Assembly (NCBI GenBank): GCA_032158295.1 | Contig: CM063246.1 | Span: 7,803,589-7,867,588 of the forward strand | Direction: 5' to 3' | Length of the DNA stretch: 64,000 nt | From: Pycnopodia helianthoides | Taxonomy: Eukaryota; Echinodermata; Asteroidea; Forcipulatida; Asteriidae | In this document: positions 56,541 to 64,000 of the stretch, piece by piece | Numbering within the stretch: position 1 is the first letter of the stretch | Layout of the letters: every line of letters begins with the position of its first letter | Notes under the pieces: model-generated | The model's input: only the letters and a program-made list of their open reading frames with translations | Database searches by the model: none | Told to the model about the DNA's origin: nothing | Made by a program: the position numbers and the translations under genes

Positions 56541-58446
56541 TTTAATTAATTATTCAGTCACAATTGTGTGTGAAACATCTATTTCTACCTCCATCTTTTG
56601 TATTGATTTCACGCCTGGCTGGCGCTTCAGTGCTCAAAAGTAGTACAGTTAACCCCCGTTATAAAGAGCACACTATAGACGATGTGAACTGTGACATCAC
56701 ATGTTTACAAAAGAGCCACAGAGCCTGGACTTCCTGCAGGCACGATTTGTACACAGCTCAATGGAAGAAGGCATAAAATCTTTAATTATTTTATGGAGAT
56801 TGCACTGTTTTATTCTTATCAACTTTTGATATGATGAAAGGGGGCACATCGCAAAACTTGTCCAGCTTTTACTTTCATAACTCTTGGTTTTATGTGGAAA
56901 TTATGACACAAAATGTCAACTTTCCCATAGGACCAGTGTAGTATCTTGCCTGCCAGAATACTCAAAGAATGTACAAGGTCACACTTATTGTAAACAAAGT
57001 TCACATGGTCTATAAAGAGTTCGGCTTATAAAGAGTACATTCTGAAGTCCGGAATCTCATTTCTGCTTTTGCATTTCTTTGTTTTGCTTTGCTTTTATAA
57101 AAACGATATGTTAAGGGGCTTAATGGATCAGTCTAATGGTTCACAGTAGAATCTAACTTATTGTTGGGTCCAGTGTACGCAGATCAGAGATATATAGCAG
57201 CAGATTCTTTATTCTACCTCGTGTGTGTGTGGTAATAAAAAAGAAAAGAAAAAGTAAAGTTTGAGTGGTATTTTAATTGAACAAAATAAATTGTTATGTC
57301 TGTTGAATCATGTGCTTCTTGCGTCTTTACGGGTCATCGACAAGTCTCAACAAGGTCGTTGGGGGCCTACATAGAATCTTTTAAAGACCCATCCCCCTTC
57401 TCAAAATTAGTACTTAAATTTTTTTTTACATATTTTTGTTATTGTTATATTTATAATTATTTTTTGTGGGGGAGGGTGACTCAGTACTGACGTCCAGTAA
57501 TATCATATTTCATTTACCCCATCCCGTCTTCACAAAATGATCAACGTTACGTATTGTTTGTATTAACCCATTAGCCATCCTGAACCGCCCAGCCGCCCAA
57601 AGCGGTACACTGTTACACGCGGCAGGAGAAATCGCTCACCAGCTTGTGTTTTATTTGGAGACATAAAACTATCCATCAAAATGAACAATATCGGTCTAGT
57701 CAATGACAATCGTTTTTAATTTCCCCCTTTCACAGTTGCCTTGCTAAATGTTAACGCTAATGATAATGACATAATTGTGGCTCTCATCAACGTCACGCTC
57801 ATTTGTAGCCAAAAATGTAATTTTCTTTCACCGCGATGATACTGTAAAAAATTGTAATGCCTTAGCAGTTAATCAGTATGAGCAATGCCACGGTGCATTG
57901 CACTAAAAATAACCGCCATAAAATTGACCGATAACCGTTAACGAGAGGCACCAATATTGTTCCCGGGGACTTATCACTTTCCAAATTAAAATAAGCTGTA
58001 ATTATTAACGAAAAGGTCAAAACATAGTTTTCGTAAACAGTATAGGCCTAATAAGCCTTGGGTATATTTTAAAATGTGAACCAAGTTTCTAGCAATTTTG
58101 TGCAAGAGTCTTGATAACTAAAAACAAATTCAGCAAACTCTGGCGGTGCAGGGACTAGAGGGTTACAATCATTGCGTCACACGCGTGCACATCTGCTGCA
58201 TGCCCGAAGCTTCTTTCACTACTTCTCTAGCTACAAAACGGGCTCTATTATGTCAGTGTAATTTTTACCCCCCCCCCAAAAAAAACAAATCACAAATTTC
58301 GTTATTCAAAGGCATTTCTCATGACATAAACTTGTAAATCCGAGAAGACCTTTAGTCTTTGAAGAACGTATATAAAAGCCAAGTCCAATTGTTAAGCTTT
58401 TCTTGCATAAATCGTCACAGAAAAATTAGCTCAATGCAGCTCCTAT
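56541..58446. other. Intergenic, no gene called
   Basis: AT-rich sequence, short GT-rich run near 57222. No transposon ends or exon series recognised. Confidence 0.4.
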
Positions 58447-58997
58447 GCAGTGGCGGCACCAGACCTGTTAATCTGGGGGGGGGGGCAAGAGGGGGGAAAA
58501 CTTAAATTTAGGGGGGGGGCAAACAAAAGTCTATAATGTACTGTATAAGCCTACAATTCACTCCAGAAATAAGATTTTGCACTGTGTGAATGTGACGTGT
58601 TGTGCGAACTGCGTGTACAATGGCTGCTTACGGTTTTGGGCAGACAATGCATTTCTATTTATAGCAAGTTTCCAAGCTTGTGCAGATAAATAAATCCACA
58701 TTTTATTAACATTGCTGGAGATGGCAAGTGTATTGGGCCTTTTGGATGGTGCCAGCTAATTATGATGGATGAAATTGAGTTTATTATTTACAGCGCAAAC
58801 AACATTGTAACAAATTGGGTGCAATCGTTTGGGATTAAACTCAATTTTCGCCATCGGGGAAAAAATTGGGGGGGGGGGGCAAAAAAAATTACTGGGGGGA
58901 ATTTGCCCCCCGTGCCCCCCGTGCCCCCCGTGCCCCCCCCGTGCCCCCCCCGTGCCCCCCGTGCCCCCCCGTCCCCCCCCGAGCGCCGCCGCTGCTC
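58447..58997. mobile_element. Family H element, copy 2
   Basis: CAGTGGCGGCACCAGACC left, GCGCCGCCGCTG right; same interior as 46620-47110 but with an expanded CCCCCCGTG tract at 58906-58980, i.e. length polymorphism in G/C runs. Confidence 0.9.
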
Positions 58998-58999
58998 CT

Positions 59000-59535
59000 A
59001 TGGGGGTCTGGTAATCAGTGGGGATGGAGCCAGTTTTTGTGAAGTGGGCGTGGCCTACACTGGAATTTCGTCACACTTATACGAACACTTACAAACATGA
59101 CTTTCCGATGGATATTTCAGTCACACACGGTGTCTAAACCCGCCCCCCCCCCTCGTCACACATCTAACAAGGAAGAAATGGTCCGACAAGCAGTTGAAAA
59201 CCTTTGGAATGCCCCCCTAAAGATGCTAGGTCCGTTTTTCTAAGAAAAAAAAAGAGAACAAAAATAATTCTCTGTCCCCACCTCCGGAAAAGTATTTACA
59301 ATCACTACTGAACACACGAGGCGATGAGGATGCCCCAAAACCACCAGGCTCTAACACTGTGCAGGAGAGCTATAAGGCAATAGTTCGACGTCCAACCTCA
59401 CCACGCGAGAAAACTTCAAGTTCCCGTCCACCAAGCGGCTATCGAATAAACCAGACAATAATGACCACAATGCGCTGGTGGATTGATACACACGTTTGAA
59501 TAATTAACCGCCCGGACCTCTCACATCTGGGACGT
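59000..59535. other. Intergenic, nothing recognised
   Basis: Contains a C run near 59144. No gene. Confidence 0.4.
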
Positions 59536-59538
59536 TAA

Positions 59539-59929
59539 GGGAACATTACAGAATTAGTTTTTGCTAACAAAACAGTTGCTGGGCAGTGTAAGCACTTTAT
59601 GTAATCCTCCATATACATAAACTGACAAACCTGTAGAAGTTTGAGATTGATCGGCCACCTGGGTCACGAGAAAATAGTGAAAAACCGATTACACATTAAT
59701 TTGCATGAAATCATATAGATTCAACAAGTGAATAAAACGCTCTCTGAGCGATAAACTCCAATCGGAAAATTACTTTATTTATTTCTCATCAAATATGGCA
59801 TTTCAGACAGAAATATTTCAAGGGATGTTTTCTACTATCATCATCATTAGACCGTGTAAGTTTTATGTCAATCTGTGATCAAAAAGTATATTTTACTAGT
59901 TTTTTTCTTACCAATTCTGTAATGTCCCT
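59539..59929 (+). mobile_element. MITE family A, copy 5
   Basis: GGGAACATTACAGAATTAG and complement; left TTAA (59535-59538), right degraded to TTGA. Confidence 0.9.
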
Positions 59930-60189
59930 TTGAAGGGGAAAAAAACAAAAAATCGAAAACATTCCGGCCAAACCGTGTTGGTGTTTCAATATTCCACATA
60001 GATTCTCAAGATCGTGTTCGTGCATTATATTACAGTTTCACGTGGCACCGTGAGTTTATGTATTAGAGACTGTACTCCACGGTATCAGACCCACACCACA
60101 CGTTCCCCGGATGTGATAGATAAGGCTGGCCTAATTTCGACTCCAAATATGATAGTCTTCCCGGTCAAGTTCAGCAGAAATTAATTCAT

Positions 60190-60529
60190 TTTCATTAATT
60201 TAACACGCACTAAAATTCAAGTATATTCCCCCGATTTATTAAAATTAGGCTTCCTCGTTTATAGATACTGTAGGTTGCATTCAGTTTTGTTTTCGTGCAC
60301 ACATGACTTCGTTCTTCCATGGTTCTTCTCGTTCAGGTTCGTTTCTGTCATCCTCTTTTATTTATAGGCATTCAAGACTACATTTTCACCGTTCTTTAGT
60401 TGAATTTCTACTGCCCGTTTACAAACGATGAAATTGAATGATTCGCCAGCCTCTTGGTGTTGGCTTTTTGCAACCCAATGAATTTGGATGATCTTAATTT
60501 GACCAGTGAATGCTGTTGAAATTGAATTA
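60190..60529 (+). repeat. Second copy of the segment at 39890-40300
   Basis: GTTCGTTTCTGTCATCC, CAAGACTACATTTTCACCG and CCAATGAATTTGGATGATC match the first copy in order. A family D element follows directly at 60530, inside the repeat, which continues near 60840-60890. Confidence 0.65.
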
Positions 60530-60770
60530 CACTGCGAAGACTTGGGTGTTAAAATTTACCCCATGGTAACTCACTGTCATATGTAGCAGAAATAGAATCA
60601 AAATCGACACCAAACGGGTATTAAAATAACACTAATTTCTGCCAACGCAGTTACATTGGTGTTATTCTAACACCCTATGGTGTTAATTGTGTTTCTCTCT
60701 TATCTCTAATTGTGTATCAATATGTGACAACACCCATGGTGTCAATTTTAACACCCCAGTTTTAGCAGTG
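60530..60770. mobile_element. MITE family D, copy 3
   Basis: CACTGCGAAGACTTGGGTGT and complement (..CCCAGTTTTAGCAGTG), flanked by TA on both sides. Confidence 0.88.
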
Positions 60771-60839
60771 TATACCCCCTTTTGACTGTTGGATGTCGAT
60801 GCAACGAAGCATTCGTCTTCAAACAAAAACGAATGAGCC

Positions 60840-61726
60840 TGATGTTTAATTGAATGAATTTGTGTTGAAATTGGCCGGGAAAACCTATATTACTATTAGA
60901 GCATTCGTTTGAAAAAAAAAATACATAAAAACATTCACCACAGGATACAGGGTTTCTTTCCGCGCATTTCCAGATACAAACGGAAACCAATAATACATCA
61001 TTAACGATGGGACTAAACATGGTATGGAGAATATGTTTCAGACGGGATGTACATGCGCTTAGCTTACAAAAAAAAAGTGGGCGGGGAAGGAAGGGGGTAT
61101 ATTGGAGAAGGAATGACGCAACAATTCCTCTTGCTGGAAGTTGAGAGAAAACAAACTTGACTGGCCTGGTGTGGCGTGTTTTCTGTTTTTGAGCATTGTC
61201 CTTTCTTGTTTAAACAACGAGACAGAAACCAAAGAATTTTGTGTCAACATTAGACAGAGAGAAATGCAGTACGTTGTGTTCCCCCATGCACAAGCTATAG
61301 TGCAAATTGAGAACCGATACGCGAAAAAAAAGAGAAAAAAGAAAGAAAGGAAAGACAATAATAATAGAATGAATAAATAAATAAATGTTGGCGTTCATAA
61401 ATAAAATTCCAGTTTGTCCCCGACCTCTAAAGCAGATACCCATTTAAAACAATGGTTTACTATTAACTATTGGCTTTGTAGTAGCAATGCGCACCAAGTG
61501 AACTGTTAAATTGAACAGTTAACCGTATGTTAATCGCATGACGAGACAATTTGCCTGAACACATTCAGTTAAATTGAATGACTGTTTTTCAGTAGCTTTT
61601 AATTTCGCGCGAAACAGAATAACATGACGTTAAAATTGGCCGCTTATATGCCGAAATTGACAGGGAAAACTTTGTACCAAGGCCCTATCCGAATTGGCGG
61701 CTACGGCTAGACCGTTGCTGGTAAAT
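60840..61726. other. Intergenic, nothing recognised
   Basis: A-rich purine tract (61323-61356) and (AAAT)n near 61372. AATTGGCCGGGAAAACC near 60870 and a similar AATTGACAGGGAAAACTT near 61655 suggest further diverged copies of the 39.9/60.2 kb repeat. Confidence 0.4.
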
Positions 61727-62116
61727 TTCAAATGGTTTGGGGTTGAACAAAGACAAATTTACCCAGTCAGTTTCCCTTGTGGTTCATTGCTTGACATTTA
61801 AATTAAAAAAGTCGCATCCCCTCAAGGTGATCCCGTGGCTGCTGCTTCCCAGGTTGTATCGTAAACGTGGGTGTGATCCCTGGCTACACGGCAGTTAACG
61901 GTTGCGTGGCTTCTGACTGGCACCCCCGAACAAAGATATTGACAAAATAGGGAGACCGCCAACATAGGGATAGATAGCTCAGTTGGTAGAGCGCCGGTAT
62001 ACGTTAATCCGGAGGTCGTTGGTTCAAATCCCGCTGTAGTCAATTGTTCTGTGTTCAACCGCAAACCATTTGAAATTTACCCAGTCAGTTTCCCTTGTGG
62101 TTCATTACTTGACATA
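61727..62116 (+). repeat. SINE family F, copy 3, with flanking direct repeats
   Basis: Body at about 61822-61965 (GTGATCCCGTGGCTGCTGCT), tRNA-like head at 61968-62042 with A box TAGCTCAGTTGGTAGAGCG and B box GGTTCAAATCCCG. Acceptor ends do not pair fully, so not called a working tRNA. A ~70-bp segment with TTTACCCAGTCAGTTTCCCT lies on both sides (61727-61797 and 62045-62116). Confidence 0.8.
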
Positions 62117-62229
62117 GTCCAGTAGCATTCACTACAATTCGATTGCCTCAAAGTTGTCCAGTCGGTAAATGTATCGCCCTTATTGTTTCAAAAGACAGGT
62201 CGACGTATAGATTTATTCACGTGACTTTT

Positions 62230-62338
62230 TGAACAAAAGAAGGTTTGTTATATTGTGCATACGTTGGGATACACCAAGTGAGAATACATCCCATGATTGG
62301 TTGCTCTGACAATTACCAAAAAGAGTTCCCTGCCTTTA
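62230..62338. mobile_element. MITE family B, right-end fragment
   Basis: GGTTTGTTATATTGTGCATA, GGGATACACCAAGTGAGAAT and CCCTGCCTTTAAG match the family B right half. Confidence 0.75.
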
Positions 62339-62689
62339 AGAGTTAACAATTAATGGAACACCACTGGGCTCAGGTGAAGTAAGAACTCGTGTGTGGTAGT
62401 ACAATGCAGTGCAGGAACGCGTGAAAACATGAGATTATCACATCGATTTCTATAACAATTCCACCACGCTCCATCGACGGAATGGATTAGTGTCGCGGCT
62501 GAAATCCTACATTTGGCAACGTGTTACAGTGAAGTAACCAACAATTTGAAGAAAAAAAAAAAGACTGCACAGGTTATCTTGGTTGGTGGAACAATTACTG
62601 TGGACAATGGTGGAGACCAATAAGGTTTTGGAGACGGTATTCAACACGAGTACTCGGACTTCATCAAAATTTTACAGATGCCAAAATAT

Positions 62690-62990
62690 ATACAGCATCT
62701 TTGACAATTCTGGTTACAAATTAGTCAGTCTCCTGACGATGACTAGAGCAAGCTAGTCGAAACGTTCAGACCAAAAGAACTCACTCCGCGGCAGTGAATT
62801 TGATAACGAGAAGTTCTCTCGATCCACTAAGCGAAAGTAGTAGTCCCGGCCGATTTCTACCTTCCGCCCAGGTAGTAGTTGATAAGCAGGACGGTTCTTT
62901 TCAGAACTGAGAAGTCTCCCGAATTCCGAAAATCTACTCCGTGGTAGTAGAATAGATAGCAAGACAAGTTCTCTAAAGAACAAAAATCTA
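62690..62990. mobile_element. Penelope-like (or related) terminal repeat remnant
   Basis: CTCCTGACGATGACTAGAGC then CTAGTCGAAACGTT, followed by alternating inverted motifs GAGAAGTTCTCTCG, GGTTCTTTTCAGAACTGAG, GTAGTAG and AAGTTCTCTAAAGAAC. GAAACGTT and TTCTTTTCAGAAC are shared with the palindrome at 45351-45582. Assignment to Penelope-like elements is from memory of their hammerhead-bearing terminal repeats. Confidence 0.5.
62733..62766 (+). ncRNA. Hammerhead-ribozyme-like core
   Basis: CTGACGA, one extra T, a 6-bp stem GACTAG/CTAGTC around AGCAAG, then GAAAC. This is the order of a hammerhead core (CUGANGA, stem II, GAAA). The unpaired T before stem II departs from the consensus, and stems I and III were not verified, so activity is doubtful. 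Confidence 0.4.
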
Positions 62991-63276
62991 CACAGCAAAG
63001 TATATATAAACACATGATGTCCGCAAACCGAATATACATAACATTAACAACTCATACAACTAAATAGTTTCTTCTAGTGAATCAATTTTCAGCAAGAAGA
63101 TTTAATACTGTCAAAAGTAAATCATACTCCAATCTAAAGTAATACAAAGAAACAGTCATGAACATTTACACATAGCCTAAGGTATATTTTTTTTCAAAAA
63201 GGTATTAAATAATTTCAAATAGATTTTATAAAAATTGCAGATTCAAAGTAATTTATGGTGTGAACATTATACAAAT

Positions 63277-63408
63277 TGTTGCCCGCGGTGACATGGTCCA
63301 TGGTGTTTTGTACACCCTCGGGGGCAAATGGCACCCGAGGCGAAGCCGAGGGTACCATTTGCCCCGAGGGTGTACAAAACCCATGGACCATGTCACAGCA
63401 GGTAACAA
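63277..63408. repeat. Palindrome, about 55-bp arms
   Basis: TGACATGGTCCATGG, TTTTGTACACCCTCGG and GGGGCAAATGG on the left mirror CCATTTGCCCC, CCGAGGGTGTACAAAA and CCATGGACCATGTCA on the right. Centre ACCCGAGGCGAAGCCGAGGG. Confidence 0.9.
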
Positions 63409-63419
63409 TTGTTTTGTTA

Positions 63420-64000
63420 TACCTCTGTCTTGAATTCTTAGTAATATTTTCCTCATCTGAAGGACTCCAATTTCATCGAAACGATGATAATCGCGATCCT
63501 TTGCTGCACAGAAAGTTGTACGACGCGCGCGCGCGCGTGAGAGGAGAGTGGTACATGGTCATTTGTTGCCCGCTCATGTGATCGTTCTGCGCCAATAAAA
63601 ATACAGCATTCAAGACAGAGGTATAACAAAAGGAAATGTTTACTATGTTGTCACTATACGAGACAGGTACATTCAATCGGGCCAACACAATGTATACACC
63701 GTGACTGTGAAGTACAATAATTTATGGGGCAAAATTGTTTGGGGCTTAACATGAAAAATTTAGAAGTGTAAAATTACATCTAATTGTTAAACTAACACAT
63801 GATAAACAAGTGTTTTACCTTCCCTTACAAAAACAACAACAAGCTTCTTAAGTGACAAAACAAACACCTCTCCGTTCATCCCTCGTGGCCAGACTATTGT
63901 TGTGAAATCGGTTTCATTGATTCCATTTCTATTTGCAACTACAATTTATTGACAAAATATTTGATTACTTAAACAGCCGGCAAACACATGGTGACCTTAT
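63420..64000. other. Intergenic, nothing recognised
   Basis: (GC)n run CGCGCGCGCGCG near 63524. No gene or transposon ends. Confidence 0.4.

Noticed and set aside
58762..59100. Proline-rich protein (PPCPP repeats)
   Set aside because: It is the CCCCCCGTG tract at the end of a family H element, read in one frame.
61968..62042. Functional tRNA gene
   Set aside because: A and B boxes are good, but the acceptor stem does not pair fully and the unit belongs to a dispersed SINE family.

Overview
The window looks like an AT-rich, repeat-dense piece of an invertebrate deuterostome nuclear genome, most likely an echinoderm (sea star is my guess). The basis is gene structure (a ciliary gene with small phase-compatible exons and GT-AG introns, plus two intronless transporter genes), non-bacterial spacing, and swarms of short non-autonomous transposons and tRNA-derived SINEs. 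The species assignment is inference.

Three protein genes are supported. (1) On the minus strand, 795-16668 holds the first eleven coding exons of a meckelin (TMEM67) orthologue: signal peptide, cysteine-rich extracellular region and the start of the following ectodomain, 359 codons in all. The reading phase is continuous across all ten introns. The membrane part of the gene lies beyond the left edge. (2) On the plus strand, 31865-33528 is a single-exon SLC10 (sodium/bile-acid symporter family, P3-like) gene that carries one frameshift near 32155-32185. (3) On the plus strand, 51295-52794 is an intact 499-residue paralogue of (2). The two SLC10 genes are a same-strand duplicate pair about 19 kb apart. 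No functional link between TMEM67 and the SLC10 pair is visible.

Almost everything else is repeats. I use letters for the families. A: about 385 bp, TTAA targets, five copies. B: about 375 bp, TTAA targets, six long copies and a fragment. C: about 190-280 bp, ends GGCCCAATTTCAT, 3-bp CAG/CTG target duplications, about ten copies. D: about 235 bp, ends CACTGCAAAAAC, three copies. E: tRNA-related SINE with a long body, five copies. F: a second tRNA-related SINE with a 65-70 bp segment repeated on both sides. G: a composite family carrying GGAAGT, AGGTCA-type direct repeats, TGACGTCA palindromes and variable hairpins (12.2-13.3 kb, 21.4-24.1 kb, 44.8 kb, 46.5 kb, 48.3-50.5 kb). H: elements ending CAGTGGCG. 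I: a small foldback element built on CTGCAGCACACGTCGGCTA. Several are nested, which gives relative insertion ages. There are also two LINE 3' relics, a Penelope-like/hammerhead-like sequence near 62.7 kb, large palindromes (15.4-16.1 kb flanked by telomere-like CCCTA arrays; 18.1 kb; 45.4 kb; 63.3 kb) and several satellites.

By region: 0-17 kb is TMEM67, with satellites and transposons pressed against its splice sites; 17-31 kb is intergenic repeats; 31.5-33.5 kb is SLC10 copy 1; 34-51 kb is repeats, including a 20-bp minisatellite of inverted TGACC half-sites at 41.5 kb; 51.3-52.8 kb is SLC10 copy 2; 53-64 kb is repeats and transposon relics. I found no operon, CRISPR array, bacterial feature or clearly new protein system. 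The most unusual signals are the tandemly amplified 5' splice site of TMEM67 exon 11, the variable hairpins of family G, and the receptor-like half-site arrays inside repeats.
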